This document shows positions 1 to 12,966 of a DNA stretch of 64,000 nucleotides, one piece after another. Position 1 is the stretch's first letter. Each line of letters begins with the position of its first letter. The notes beneath the pieces are model-generated. The model saw only the letters and a program-made list of their open reading frames with translations, did no database searches and was not told the origin of the DNA. The translations under genes were made by a program, and so were the position numbers. Source of the stretch: Euglena gracilis (Eukaryota; Euglenida; Euglenophyceae; Euglenales); assembly GCA_039621445.1 (NCBI GenBank), contig CP154956.1:45055291-45119290 (forward strand), given 5' to 3'.

Positions 1-115
1 CCACTTTCAAAAAACCAGTCAGTCATTTTTTCCCAAAAAAAACCAGTCAGTCACCCCCCCCCCGTGGGGTGGGACAGGTGTTAAGCAATGGTATGGACCA
101 GGGCCCCACCCATCC
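1..115. repeat. Partial CCAGTCAGTC repeat (family S)
   Basis: Two copies of CCAGTCAGTC lie at about 15 and 45, followed by a C-run and the phrase AGCAATGGTATGG. The same combination of GACTGACTGG motifs, C/G runs and AGCAATGGTATG recurs near 33,060-33,385, 45,405-45,520 and 48,296-48,597, so this is the cut end of a dispersed element. Confidence 0.55.
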
Positions 116-3100
116 ACCCACTTTCGAAAACCCACCCACCCGGGGGGGGGGGGGGGCACACAGGTGTTAAGTGAATAGATAGTTCCGACATTTTCGTTTT
201 GAAAATGGCGGGTTACCACCTCTGCTGACCGTGGGGGAAACCCTGTCCACCAAATTTGACGCAACACAAAACGCTGTTTTACAACCCTCGTCCAGTGCAG
301 GCCTTGATCCTGCCAACGCCGCCCCCCCCCTGTTCTGTGGTGCCCAGTGAATGCCCAGGTGCGCATTCACCCCCCTCCCCCCCCCAGCCGTTTCCGGATG
401 TTTGGACGATTTGTGTGGCTCCCAGGGGTGTACCGTGGTCCATATGGTTTGAGTGGAGGAGAGCTTTTGTACCCTGTTTTGGAAGCAGTGGTGTGTGGTT
501 GGTGTGTGCCTGGAGTATGTACTCAGAGAGTGGTGGGTGATGGTGTTGAAAACCCATGCCGGATGTCTGTAGGGGAGGGCTGGGTGTGCTGCCTCATGTT
601 TGCGATGCACAAGGTGCTCTGTGCCCCTTCCAACACATACAGGCACAGCCCAGCATTGCCCAGCATCATTAGAGGTGCTTGCTTGTGTGTCGCTTAGGGA
701 GATGCAATGGTAATCCACATCTATGTTCAACTTCGAGCAATACGTTTACCAAAATAATTGGAGGAAAATTTTGCAACTGGGTGTATACGGGGGGGATCTG
801 GGAAAAAATATATGGACAAATCCTTAGAATGCGAGTAAAATTTTGGACGCCCACTTAAACGAGGTGCGGAAACTTCTGGACAAGCCATTTTTCAGGGAAA
901 TTCACACCAAATCCCAAGTTTTTCCAAAATCCAACATTCAAAACTTGGTGAAATCCTTTATTCCAAATTGAAAATAAAACAAAAAAACATTTCATTTTGT
1001 TTCTTTTTATTACATTTTTTATTTTGGATATCAGTACACCCAACAGGTGATTTGGAATTTAAAAAAAAAGTCCATTACATTACATTCCATTACATTCCCA
1101 GAATCGGTGCAAAGGGGCGAAGAAAAATCTTTGGCGATCACTGGATAAAACTGGGTTTTTTCTTGAATGTGCAAGGAAAATCCTGGACGGATCCTCAAAA
1201 TGGCGGGGAAAATCCTGGAAGAAACTTTGTCCAGAATTTTTCCACAGCAATTCTTCTCGTTCCAGTTCCCCCCCCCCCCGGTGGAATGTGTCTGTCTGAA
1301 AATTTGGGTACAAGTGGAAAACAGATGTCAGCCTGGACTTCCTGGGAGAACAGCTGCCCCATCTCCCAGCAAAGCTATGTACAGGTTGGATTTTACTGCA
1401 ATGGAAAATCCCAAAAAAAAGCCGTGTGTTTGGCAAAGACACTCAAAGGGGAGACTGGGAGCAGACCAGTGGCAAGCTACCCGGCAGCTCAGCCATTGGC
1501 CAACAGCGTGGGGCAGAGAAGCCACAGCAGGGGCTTCCGCCGCATGGGAAGAGGCAATGCCAGGCTGGGAGGCAAGCAGCAATCGACTGGGCCAGCCAGT
1601 GCCAGTGCACAACCCTCCTGAAGCATTTGGCTAATACGACTTTGCGCCCCTCCACGAATGGGCCGCGAGGTGAGGTTTGGGCAGAAGTGCTGGACGCGGG
1701 GACACCGTTGAGCGACGAAATACCTTGCCTGGAAAAAAAATGAAATGAAAAATATTCTTAAGAGTTATTTTCAAATGTTCAACGTGTGTGGAAGATCCAT
1801 GAAATTTTGGCAAAAAATATTATGCAAGTGAATTTCACGAGGAACATATATTTATGGCCTGTAAGGTCAGTTCCCCAAGCAACTGTAGCACTGCAAACTC
1901 AAGTCAATTTTACAGGATGAAAAGCTCCCACACTTCCTCAACGGTGATGTACTGTCCTCGGGGAAAAATAATATCCAGAAAAAAAATCTAAGACACTTTT
2001 AGATGCAACGCAATCAGACAATAATTTTTCTCAGTTGCTCCAGAAAGCCCCCTGAGCCTTGCTCTGTGCATGGAACGGCCCTTGAGGACCGCCCTTTGGC
2101 CCAAAGGCTGGCCAAATGGCCAGTCAAGGGCTCAAATGGGGTCGAATTTAAAAAGTCAGAAAAAACATTCTTTGACGTTTTGGGAGGATTGACGGATGTC
2201 TAAGGGTGGCAGAAATCACTTTTTTTCCCCCGAACTCGACCTGTTTTTGCCAATAAATGGCGATTTATTCGGCCATGTTTCCTGTGGGGATGGGAATTTC
2301 TTTTTGCATTAAATAGGACCGCCCTGCCTTTTGCCATGGCGTCACAATTGGAGTAGCCTCTCTGGATGCTATTTATTCAGATGTTCTTTTTATTTTTGTT
2401 CAGGTGTTGTTTTTTTCCTATAACAATCAGTAGGAGTTCGAGTCACGCAAAAAATTAACTGAGTAATACAAGTTCAATGTCTCAGTCAACGAAATTTCGC
2501 ACTTATTCTGACCAAAGATGAACATAAATGTGAAGCCAGAGTTGCAAACGACGGCTCATGATTGCGAGATATCCAACGCACCAACACGCCATCATGCTTC
2601 CTTATTGTGTACACAAATTTCAGCAACGAAAAAAACCACATTTCCAATCAAAAAAAAATATCTCTTGCAAGTGCATGCAAAAAAAAAACAGAGAAAGGCC
2701 AAGACAGAGAAAAAGACAAGACAGCTGTCATACCCACTTGGACAGGCGGGAGTGCCACAGGAAGTGCCGCGAGGGCACCGGGCTCAGTGTTGGAGGAACA
2801 GAAAAGAATCCTCCTCATCCCACCCTGGGATTCCACACATCCACCGCCTTGTCCATGCTGAGGGGGTAATTGGGCATATACACCTGTGCGTGTCATGAAA
2901 ATGTTCCAAAAAATGTGCTGTTGGCAGGGGTGTGTCAACGACATGGTGTGGCACAGCATCTCATTGATCTCCCGGATAAGATCTTTGACACGGGGGGGGG
3001 GGGGGTCGACGACACAGGTAAAATTGGCCGAAACAAAATGGATGGCGGGAATAGAACGCCAGGAAAAAAAATTGGCAGAAAAATTCATGAAAATGTTCTG

Positions 3101-3544
3101 GGCAATATTGTCCTCCTGCTCAAATGTGGCAGAATCACTTTGGGCGATGCATCGGAGTTGACCGAAATGCGTCCATGTTAACCTGCGGTTGAGTGAGCCT
3201 TGGGGCCGCCTTGAACCCCACAATGCCGGCCTCGACATCGGCCGGCATCCGTGGACTATCTCGTCCCCCTTACTGGGCAACACAGGCGCCGAGGGCCGCC
3301 TGGCGGGGACCGAACACACATAGGCAGGCGGTGGGCGCTGGAGGCCAGCCACAGCCGTGGGGAACGACGTGGGTGGGAGGGTGGGAGGGGTGGTGGGAGG
3401 GTGGGTGGGTGGGTATTGAGTGTCTTCAAGTTTCATTGAGTAGCAATTGTATAGTGCTATATTATAAGGATAGAAGGAAAGAAGAACAACGCAATGCTCT
3501 TTTGTTATTTGCTCTCATATCGGTTCCAGATCTAATAATAATAA
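116..3544. other. Gene-poor segment, no gene recognised
   Basis: Open frames reach at most about 260 codons here and are broken by homopolymer runs. None shows a domain I recognise. GC-rich islands at 280-700, 1,300-1,740, 2,720-2,870 and 3,180-3,420 could hide short exons of unknown genes, but no splice chain can be built. C-runs and G-runs occur at 53-64, 144-156, 1,270-1,279 and 2,993-3,004. Confidence 0.5.
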
Positions 3545-3690
3545 AAATGATGATGATGATGATGAGGCGGAGTCGGAGGAGGAGGAGGAGGAGGGAGGAG
3601 GAGGTAGGAGGAGGAGGGAGGTAGGAGAGGAGGAGAGGAGGAGGAGGAGGAGAGGAGGAGGAGGAGGTAGGGGAGGAGGATTGAGGATGA
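3545..3690. repeat. GAG/GAT-rich microsatellite
   Basis: Imperfect (GAG)n/(GGA)n purine tract opening with a (GAT)n run. Purines stay on the top strand throughout. Long Glu/Arg or Leu/Ser/Pro open frames across it are artefacts of the repeat. Confidence 0.9.
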
Positions 3691-4121
3691 TGATATGATA
3701 ATCATAAATGATAAAGTAAAATGATAATAAAATAATCATAATAAGATAATAATAATGATATACTTAATTGAGAAATCATAATGATTAATAATAATAATGA
3801 ATAATAATAATAAGAATAATAATTAATAATACTAATATAAGCAGAAGTAATAAGTGAATGAAGAATAAGAAGAATAAGAAGAAGAAGAATAAGAAAGAAT
3901 TGGAATAATAAGAAGAAGAATAATAAATAATAATAATAATAAATAATACGAATCAGATATCAGATAATAATAATAATAATAATAATATATAATGAATTCA
4001 AATCCTAAACTAATAATAATAATAATTAATAATAATAATAATAATTAATAAATAATAATAAGAATAATAATAATAATAATAAATAATAAGTAATATAATA
4101 ATAATAATAATAATAATAATA
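3691..4121. repeat. AAT/TAA microsatellite
   Basis: About 430 bases composed almost entirely of AAT, TAA and AGA-type triplets with interruptions. It directly continues the GAG-rich tract. Confidence 0.9.
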
Positions 4122-4679
4122 GGTGCACGCGACCTTTTGGAGAACAAGCACTGCTTCGTAGACAAAAAAAATCGATCTAAACAAGTTTATTTTGGAGGCA
4201 CATGAAGAGAAACAGTGTCCTTCTTGATTTGAGTGATATACCAACAAGTAGTGAACTGGTCCATTTGACTGGCCTGTGTGGGAGAGAAAAAAATACTATA
4301 CACAGGCGACAAGAACCTGACAGGAGGGTGGCAACGGTGGATGAACAAAATCACCAAGAGTTAAAAAAAAAAACAACAACAGTCAAGAAAGAGTGAAACA
4401 CACACAAATGGCGAGATTGGAAAGTTTCTTCATAGAAATTGGTCACTCACCACACCCACGGGCAGGTTGTCTTGTGGTCAAAATTTTTCGGCGAAACCCC
4501 AAAAAATCAGGGGCAAAACTACAAACGTCCTTCAAACAGTACCTAGTGCTCACCCCCCATCCCCCCCCCATGACTGAAGATAAGCTGTCAGCCGCATGCC
4601 TGCGCTGCACAGCGATGTGGCCTTGGGGCGGGTGGGCACCCACCGGGCAACCCCCATCACCGTCGTCGCCGGGCGGCCT
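4122..4679. other. Spacer downstream of the carboxypeptidase gene
   Basis: No exon recognised. The segment contains the 3' flank (minus strand) of the carboxypeptidase gene. No clear AATAAA lies close to the stop. Confidence 0.5.
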
Positions 4680-7600
4680 CTACCAGCGGCCGGCCAGGAA
4701 CCGGTTCAGCAGCTGCAGCGCCACCTCGGGCTGGTCCATCGGCACCATGTGGCCCGCCCGGAACACCTGAACGAACGACAGCCCGTTGGCCGTCCGCAGC
4801 CGGCCCGCCGCCTTTCCGCCAGAGGTTTGTTTTTTGGATCGGGGGTGGGTCCCCCCAACCAAAGGGGTCAAAGGGGGGGGGGGGTTGGGGGGCCCCGTTG
4901 GGGGGGGGGGGGGGGTCAGTGCGGGCATCCGAAAAAAATTTTCGGTGTAAAAATATACCACAGTCCTTCCACAGAGTAGCTGCTTGAAATGACTGGGGGA
5001 CCCACTTTCAAGCACCTTAACCGGGGAAACAGTTTTAAAAAAACCTCTGCTTCCCGTTGACGAGGAAGGGGACGTCCGGGGCGGCGGTGTACTCTGCGCG
5101 GTGCGGCCAGTCCATCGCCAGGGTCCAGTGCTTGTTGCCCAGCCAGTTGCAGATGTAGTCCGCGTCCCCGGCGTAGATCAGGACGCGGATGCCGGAAGCG
5201 AGGAGGTCTGGGAGCTGGTCCCCGGCAGCCTCCTCCCCAAAGTGGCTCTAACAGGCAGGAGGGAGGTATGCTCCGGGGGGGGGGGACAAATTTTGCAGTT
5301 GCAGTCCGGACCAGGCTGTTTTTTACCAACCCGGGGGGGGAGGGGGGTCCGGAGTGCCTGTGAGTGCCTGCCCAGGCAGGCACCACCCCCCCCCCCCGGG
5401 GGGTCGGATTTCAGCCTATGCCCGGGCACATTCCTTTGAAAATAGGCCATTTTTGGCTCCCCGGCGCCGGGGTTGTGCTAGGGCACTTTGGCCGACCCCC
5501 CCTGGGGGGGTCGGATTTGGAGTGCCTTGGGGTGCCTGCCCAGGCAGGCACCCCCCCCCCCCGGGGTGGGGTCGGCACCCGACTAAAATACAGCCTGGTC
5601 CGGACAAAAAAAAATTGTGGGGAAACAGCCCCCATATTCCCGTGCTTCTTTTCCCCACAATTTTTATCCAGTGCACCTTTCCCACGTACTTTGGAAAGCC
5701 AGTCTCAGGGGTGGTCAAATTTCACACCGGGGTGAAGCGATATTGTCAACTTTTGGGGTTTATTTCGAAAGAATCACAAGAAACACCACGAGAAGTCCAT
5801 TTTGACCATTTTTTTAGAATTCTGAGTTAACCATTGCCAAACAAAAAAAATTACACACAATTTCCCTGAAATTTAAAATTTTCCCAAAATCCCAAAATCA
5901 AAACTTTCCCCATAATTTTCTTCGTGATTTTTTTCCCCCATAATTCTTGTCTCCCGTCATTTTTGTCTTCATTTGTGCATTTTTAATAATAATAAAATAA
6001 GTATTGGAACTTCTGCTGGCAAATGATTCGACTCAGAAAAATCGGCATTTAGGACTGAATTATTTCCCCTGGGACCACACTTTTTTGTATGTTTTGATTT
6101 ATTTCCATTTTAAATTTTGGGCTTTGGATGTTACAAACATTACAAAATCAAATGTTTTGACATTTTTGTTACACCTGGACCCCAAAAATACATCATAATG
6201 AACTTGAATATATTTGTGTTCATTTGCATGTTGTTTTTCTTGTGTGGTGTTTTTAAAAATCCATATTACATCCCCCTTGTACTCCTATAGCGCTCTGAAA
6301 AATGTTCCTCTCGCATGCAACGGTCTGCAAGCGATCATTCCTCATTCGGTTAAATCCTGGGAATTCGGCCAAAGTCTGGTTCAAATAGGGGATTGGTGGG
6401 GGGGGGGGCAGGAGTCTGGCCCTGGTAGTGCTGCATCCAGTCCCCTTGCAGCAGGGCGTGGACCACCATGTTGCAGCTGAGAGGAGGGGGAGGGGAGACC
6501 GATGGACGCTGGCCGGCGACAGTTCTGACCGAGGGGCCCCGGTGATTCAAAGTGTGTTGCCCAATGCGCTGAGGCAGGCGCTGAACCCAGGGGGGGGGGG
6601 GTGATTTTGGCTCCACAGGCATCAACACCCAGGTTAGGGGGTCCATCCATGCATCACCTTCCAGGGGGCCACGGGGTGGATTTATGTTTGGGCCTTAAAC
6701 CAACACCACGCATGCGGAAGGAACGCGAAGGCACCTCGCCCAGGTCTTCTTCACCCCAAGCTCAGCCTGCACCTCCTTACTGTTCAGGAAGCGGTCCACA
6801 TTGCTGAAGTCGTAGCAGAGAGGCCCTGTGGAGGGAGAGGAGGTGAGGTTTGTTAGTGCACCGGCTTCCTCCCGTTCTTAGCAGGAAACCAACAACGAAA
6901 GCATTTTCGAAAGCATTTTATGCCAGACTTTGAGTTGGCTGTAATTAACTTTAAATATAGGTCCAAAATTAATTGAATTCTGAAATTAAAAGAACAAAAA
7001 ATCCCCAGGATGAGAAAATTGTGAGTCCATGCTTGTATTTGTATTGTGCAGTAAACAAATCAACTGAATATCCTCTTGTAGTATTTGCTGGTGAGAGAAA
7101 AATAGGGGAAGAAAAATTGGGTGGAAAGCAAAGATGATGCAGTGGCCATCTTCAGGACTTTGTGAGAAATACATGTGTTGTTGCCAGGGTACACACCATT
7201 CTCACACTTAATCCGCATGTCGTAGGGGTTCATCCCAGTGGCCTGGTATGGGACGATCTCCCCATAGTTGCACGTAACGTATGCAGCGGTGCAATATGAA
7301 GACGCGTTGGGTCCCCCGGCGTTGCAGAGCTGGATCTGGAGGGAGAAAGGAGCTAGGTGGGCATAAGCAACTTTTTCGGCCACTTGGGTGCTGGACAACA
7401 AAAACAACTAACATACGACATGAGATGGGCCTCTCCATCAAACTTACGCCCACCTTGCCTGAGGTTGGGTTACAGCAAAGGTCATGAAACATTTTATTCC
7501 AGGATATTCCATCTATGCACCATCTCAAGTGAGATGGATGGATCCTAAATAACCTGGGTCTCTTCAAATGTGCAGGACCTCTTCCATAGGAACATACCCC

Positions 7601-10600
7601 ATATTTGTGTGACCCAGGGGAATCTGATCCTCCATCCTCGGGGCCTCGGGGGAAATGCATCCACAAATCCAGAGTGCCAACGTTTGCTCCTAGAATAGCA
7701 CCCTCAAAGTCACACCAGAGAGACGCAGGGGATCAGCGCTGCCTTCATCAGGCCAATTGCGACGGGAGACGAGAGCAGGAACCGCCCCTCCTGTGCAACG
7801 TGCACTTATGAGCTGCAGTGTTCTTTTCTTTTCCCATCAGTATCGGGAGTCTGAAAAAAAAATCAAATGGGTTTGATTTTTGGATTTTATAAATGTTCGG
7901 ATCCTTTGGGGAGAGATGTTGGGTTCCATCTAAATACGCCAAGGTGATGAAAGCCTCGTCCCAAAAAAAAGCACCAAAAAACCTGCGGTATCTCACCATC
8001 TTTTTGGGCGGGGAAGGGCGGGGCCTGGGGGTGATGACGCCCTTCTCCAGGGTGCCCCCCTCGCTCTTGCCCCCGTCCTGTGCCATGTTGGGGTACCAGC
8101 GGTACTGCACCTCGGGGTCCACGAGGCCATTGCCGATGCCGATGCCCTTCAGCGGGACGGGGAAGCCTTCTTTCCGCTGGGCCGCCACCCACAGCCGGTG
8201 GGCGATGGCGGGGACATAGTGCCCGGCATAGGACTCGCCGAAGATGTACAGCGGGTTGGACTTGTATTGGGGGAGTGCGTTGTAGAAGGCCTGAGCAAGG
8301 AGCGCCAGGAAGGGGCTGTGTCGGTTTTGGTGAACAAGAGCACAAGCACAGAGCGTCAAGATGTCATCAGAGTTTGCAAAAAAAAAAACCTGATTCTTGG
8401 GAACATTAATTATTGTACAATTTTGTATTATTATGTATTTTTGTATTTATTATTTTGGGAACATTGCGATATCAAAATATACAACCTGTTGACCGAAAGT
8501 TCAAAATAAAAATGACGAAAGATGACGAAAAAATCGGTCTTGAATAAAAAACACAAATACAACAAATACATTCACAACTTGGTGTTGAAGCGTGAATTGA
8601 AAGTCAAGGCTGAAATGAAATTTTGAATGTTTTCTGTATCTTCACATAACCAACACCAAAATTTTATCTCTTTCAATGGCATTGTCGACTTGAGATCCTT
8701 TCCATCTTTCTCCAAATAATGTGGGAGAAAGATGGCATATTCTGCATGAAGACCAACCAACAGGCATTGATGCTATGTACATTGAGGCTATGTACATCGG
8801 AAAATTGCTCTGCAATCTGCACCTTTCATCAGAAAAAAACCACTCATTTTCAGTCACTTTTTTTTGCAAAGTTTCGCCCTTGGACAGAACCGGCATCCCA
8901 GGACACCAGGTTTACAGACAGCGCCAGCTTCTGTGGCGCAGTGGTAACATCATCATGTGACGCTGATTCTGTCCTCACTTCTGGACCAGATGCCGGTTCA
9001 AATGCATGAACCAATTCAAAGAACAGCAATTTTTTCAGAACATCCACCAAAGAAACAAATCAGAAGCACTGCTGCACCTGCATGAAGCGAAGCATATCGT
9101 CAGCAACGTCTTTCTCTGTCATGTCTGGATGGAACAGGCCAGTGGAGAACCCAGTCCCCCCAGGTTGGTCCACCCACAAGACGTTGGCTTTGGTGGTCCA
9201 GCTGAAGGGGTTGGTGGTGGTGCCGTTGCCATCCGCATTGGGGCTGCAAGGCCCGTTCTCGGCGAGAAGGGCCAGCTGTGAGGAGCATCTTTGACAGGGA
9301 ACGTGGGTTGCTAGTCATTCACAGCACCTGTCCTCCCCTGACCATTCAATCAAATTTTATTATGCACCCTGGGGGGTCACTTCCACTCCAAAAAACCAGT
9401 CAGTCGTATTTTTTCCCCATAAGACCAGAGACTGCCTTCCTGCCTGCCTGGCTGACCCTGACCTACCAAATGGTTTTGGCTCGAACCTCCACCCCCAGGC
9501 AGAAAGCCACCAAAGTGTTTAGTGCCAAAGAATTCTGGCCTGTGCCTTTGTGGCCGGAATTCCTTGCATCCCAAAGTGGCTGACCCCTGGGGCAGGGCGG
9601 GGGTGGTGACTGAGTCGTCACTGATTGAATTTCTTGACCTCTTTTTGGTGCAATGTGTGTTGTTCCAAAAAAAATGAAGGAGCAACCCATGGCCTGTGAG
9701 GAATTCCCATCGTGCAGCCTGTGAATCGGGCTGAGAAATAAAAATTGGAGTTTCATGCTAATTGCAGCTTTTTTCACCAAAATGGCCACCAAAAAAAAGC
9801 TTGCAAAATCTCGCGAGCTCACAGGGGAAAACGTTGGGAACTTTCGGGGAAACTGTGGAGGCAATCTTGCAAAACTTTTTGGCAAGTGCTTCAGAGATCC
9901 ATAAGCCCCAAAAACAAACGTTCTTTGTTGTTTGGGGGTAGCAATACTTCAATACTTCTGACTTCTACTTTTGTTTAAATTTTTCTCAGTTTTGACTGAA
10001 CCCCTTCAAGACTGACATTGGAACTCCTCAAGGATTACATTCAGGACATATAGAAAGATTATCAGCATTCTGTGCGCGAACAAGTGTGAGCATTAAACAG
10101 CCCCAAAAATTGTCCTGTGTTATGGCCACTGGCAACCATAAATGCAGCGAGACTGTGAGCAATAGCAGAATAATACTTTGAGCATTGCAGGGGGAGGGGG
10201 GTGCAAGGGAGTACACCGTTGCAAAGTCAAGTTGGGGCCCAACAGCCCACACCAACCCAATATTTAGTTGCAACCACCCCAAGGGCAGGGTGAACCCTTT
10301 TCAAGGGCAGAGGCCTAATGGAAGGGCCCATCCGACGGAGCGAGTGCCTACAAGGGCAGCAATGCAATGAAAATGAGGCACCACCGCACCAACACAAGGG
10401 GAAACTGCCGACACATATGGCACCAAGCCCATGGTCCAAATCCTCTCCAAAATAGCAGGGCAGTGCTGGAGCGACGTCTGCAGGGGGGTTCCGTCATTTA
10501 GAGGCCGCTTTCTCATGCATTTTTAGAAAGGGTATTCACCACCAGGGGGTGGTGCGGGTCACGGGGGGGTCATGGGGGGTCACGGGGGAAGAATGCCACT

Positions 10601-12906
10601 TTGGAGGTAGTCGGGAGCAAGGTTGACGGCTTGTTTTTTTTTGAAACAAAAAAAGCATGTTTTTAAAAAAACAAAAAAACCTCATGGAGGGTTTGGGGGA
10701 AAATTTTTTTGCAAATTTTTTTGGGAAAAATGTTCATTTTTTATCTCTGTAGCATTCATTTTTTGTCTCTTTTGGGTTGAAAGCATGATTTTTGCACCAG
10801 AAAACACAGATTTGGAAATACTTTCACACATGAAAAAACTTTAGAGGGGGTATTCCCCCCGTGACTCCCCCCCGACCTGGCCTAAGACCCTTTTCGGCCA
10901 ATTTTTTTTCTGAAAAATAACTTGGCCGGTGATGCCTAATTTGACAAAATATTCAGGTAGATTCCTAATTTTACAAAATTTGGAATGGTGATGCTAATAA
11001 TAATTTTAAGTTGGGGGATTCCTAATTTGGCGCCTAAAAAGGATTTTTCCCCAAAAATTTGTTTTCGGTGATTCCCAATTTGGCCACCAAAAATGTGATG
11101 TTCCCCCGTGACCCCCCCCCGTGACCCCCCCCCCGTGACCCGAACCACCCCCGAAAAATTTTCCTCAAAAAATGGCGATTTCGTAAGGAAAAAGGTCAAT
11201 TTTGCATTTTCAAAAAAAACACGTTTTTTGCGTTTTTTTTAAAAAACGTGTTTTTTTTGTATTTTTTAGAAAAACAAAACAACGTCAACCCTGGTCGGGG
11301 GCAGCATCCATGATGTTGCATCCCATCACGAACATCCTAAAATCAGTGATTTTTGGGTCCAAAAAGTGGTCATTTTTGGCCATTTTGGGGCCATTTTTGA
11401 ACAAAAAAATTCTTTTTGGTCCGAAAGTGGTCATTTTTGGGTGTTTTTTATATCCGATATTGGTCATTTTTCATTTTTTGAAAGGGAATTTTGTCAGGAT
11501 TTTCTTGACCGTCACATTTTTTGGGATGCATTTTGGGCCATTTTTGAAGAAAAAAAAACAGCATGGCAAAAAGGGGGGAGGAGAAACATGAAATTTTTGT
11601 GGAAGAAGAAAACCCAAAAAAAACAGAAAAGAATTGTCCTCACCCCACCTTCCATTTGGACAACCAAACCCCTCTTTGGCACCCAACGCCCAACGCACCT
11701 TCACACCCAAAAATGGCCAAAAACCTTGTCCCCCAAAAAAGGTGCCAAAATTGGTGCATTTCCACACCCAAAACAGAATTTTCTGGCCATTTTTTCAAAA
11801 ATGGCCATTTTGGGAAATTCTTTCCTACTTGCGCAATCTCCCCTTTTGCCAATGGAACATTTTTTGGCCAAATTCATACGCCAAAAAAGCGCTATTGTTT
11901 GGTTCGAAATTTTTTCACCTCAAATCTTGGCATTTCTTTCCATTGTTTTACCATGTCAAGGCAAATTTCCGATGGTTTCAACCAGAAAATTGATGAAAAG
12001 CGACCAAACCGCCACCTACATCAAAAAGCAAGTGATGAATGAAAAGAAAGGCTGAAGTGGTGAAGGTTGATGCATTGTATGAAAATTGAAGGCTCAATTC
12101 TCGGGTCACGGGGGGGGTCCAGGGGTGGGGGGGGTGGGGTGGGGGGGGGGGGTGGGTGGGGGGGGGGGGGGGGGGGGGGGGGGGGTGGGGGGGGGGGGGG
12201 TGGGGGGTGTAGCACCCCCCCCCAAGATGAGAAAAATACAATCGGGGTGTTTTGAAGGATTTGCGGTCCCAAGGAAAGGACCTTTTGAATCAATGTCTGG
12301 GCCGGGACACCGAAATTGCCATTGGGGTGGTGGTCATTTAGAGGGTGTGATGGTAATGGGATTTCCCAACGGGAAGCAGAGGGCTCTGCTTATGCGTCCA
12401 GCTTGGTTCACGTTGTTTGTCAAAACCATACAATCACTTTGTCACTGGCCGACCCCGGTTTTGTTCAAACTTTTCAAAAAAAAAACTTTCAAAAACAAGT
12501 TACAGAAAAGGACAAGTAAAAATAAAAGTAACGGAATTGAGGAAAAGGCAGCTGTTCTTTGACAAAAGGCTATGCATCCAGAAGACAAACCCCATTTGCT
12601 CATCCAATTCCCTGAACCAGGACCACCTGTCAGCCAAACCACCAAAGGATCCGACGCCGGGTTTGATCGGCTTTCAAAAAGCCAAAAGAAGTACGACTTC
12701 GCGAAGCTGATATCCAAATACCCACTATGCTGCTTCACACTCGAATCACAGATCGTCGGGCTCTTGAGTCCAGCCCTGGTGAAAGCAGGCGGCTCCCAAA
12801 AGTTTCCTTGGTGCAAAATCTGTGATATAGTTTGAGGGTCAAGAATTGTGAGCGCTGCTGAAGCGTATCCAACCGCCCACAAAAATAACAAGCAAAAAGA
12901 CTTCAT
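4680..12906 (-). CDS. Serine carboxypeptidase, peptidase family S10, nine exons
   Basis: S10 serine carboxypeptidases remove C-terminal residues, usually in lysosome- or vacuole-like compartments or after secretion. The exons, all minus strand, are 12906-12618, 9289-9078, 8290-7997, 7790-7716, 7335-7197, 6825-6735, 6476-6422, 5220-5053 and 4814-4680; together they give 485 aa with every phase consistent. The ATG at 12906 opens a signal peptide ([17 protein letters not shown]). The oxyanion-hole motif GGPGCSS forms across the first junction. The nucleophile Ser is in GESYAGHY (exon 3), the Asp in [11 protein letters not shown] (exon 8) and the His in GHMVPMDQP (exon 9). Introns 1, 7 and 8 are nonconventional; introns 2-6 are GT-AG. 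Exon 3 carries about 25 extra residues (Pro/Lys-rich) before its GTGAGA donor, so that end is the least sure. The family call is firm; localisation is inferred. Confidence 0.94.
4815..5052 (-). other. Nonconventional intron 8 of the carboxypeptidase gene
   Basis: 238 bases. The intron begins AAGCAGAGGTTT and ends AAACCTCTGGCGGA. CAG is at +4 to +6, CTG at -8 to -6, and CAGAGGTTT pairs perfectly with AAACCTCTG (9 bp). There is no GT or AG at the borders. The join gives [13 protein letters not shown], which fits the family. The interior has long G-runs (top strand, 4,870-4,916). Confidence 0.85.
5221..6421 (-). other. Nonconventional intron 7 of the carboxypeptidase gene
   Basis: 1,201 bases. 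It begins GGCCAGACTCC and ends GGAGGCTGCCGGG, so CAG/CTG are at +4 and -8, and CAGACTCC pairs with GGAGGCTG apart from one mismatch. The join gives [13 protein letters not shown], the usual S10 spacing. It hosts a palindromic element at 5,304-5,605. Confidence 0.8.
5304..5605. mobile_element. Inverted-repeat element (family T) in intron 7
   Basis: Perfect 15-bp terminal inverted repeats (GTCCGGACCAGGCTG and its complement at 5,591-5,605) enclose two GGTGCCTGCCCAGGCAGGC-type palindromes and C/G runs. There is no coding capacity and no clear target duplication. A related copy lies at about 35,905-36,165. Confidence 0.7.
8925..9008 (+). other. tRNA-like A-box/B-box sequence in intron 2
   Basis: TGGCGCAGTGG resembles a pol III A box and GGTTCAAATGC a B box about 60 bases on. 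No full cloverleaf can be drawn, so this may be a tRNA-derived short interspersed element or chance. Confidence 0.25.
10545..11152. mobile_element. Inverted-repeat element with GTCACGGGGG ends
   Basis: The left end carries GGGTGGTGCGGGTCACGG followed by repeated GTCACGGGGGG. The right end is its complement, ending GGGTCACGG-type blocks and CCACCCCC. The inner part carries several GATTCCTAATTTGG units, the reverse complement of the motif arrayed at 13,560-13,735 and 27,265-27,430. No target duplication was found. Confidence 0.6.
12109..12212 (+). repeat. Roughly 100-base G-rich tract
   Basis: Almost pure G with scattered T. It can form G-quadruplexes and is prone to sequencing slippage, so its exact length should not be trusted. 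Confidence 0.9.
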
Positions 12907-12966
12907 TGTTCTATACAAATGAGAGAGAGGGGGGGGGAGGGAGAGGGAGGGAGAGAGAGAGAGAGG
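12907..12966 (-). promoter_or_regulatory. Probable spliced-leader trans-splice acceptor
   Basis: Read on the minus strand, a roughly 45-base CT-only tract runs into CATTTGTATAG, and the start codon follows only four bases later (AACA). Trans-splicing of a short leader at such sites is established for euglenids. No leader gene is visible in this window. Confidence 0.6.

Larger units (their letters stand above)
9290..12617 (-). other. Nonconventional intron 1 of the carboxypeptidase gene
   Basis: 3,328 bases. It begins GTTCAGGGAA and ends TTCCCTGTCAAA; CAGGGAA pairs with TTCCCTG (7 bp), with CAG at +4 and CTG at -8. The border has a chance GT but no AG. A GT-AG reading would shift the frame and destroy GGPGCSS. 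The interior holds an inverted-repeat element (10,545-11,152), a roughly 100-base G-rich tract, and long A/T-rich stretches with no gene. Confidence 0.85.

Noticed and set aside
4026-4247. Tyr- and Leu-rich frames over the AAT microsatellite
   Set aside because: Low-complexity artefact.
9290-12618. GT-AG splicing of carboxypeptidase intron 1 (CCTG|GT ... AAAG|ATGC)
   Set aside because: It is one base short, breaks the frame and destroys GGPGCSS. The CAG/CTG rule restores both.
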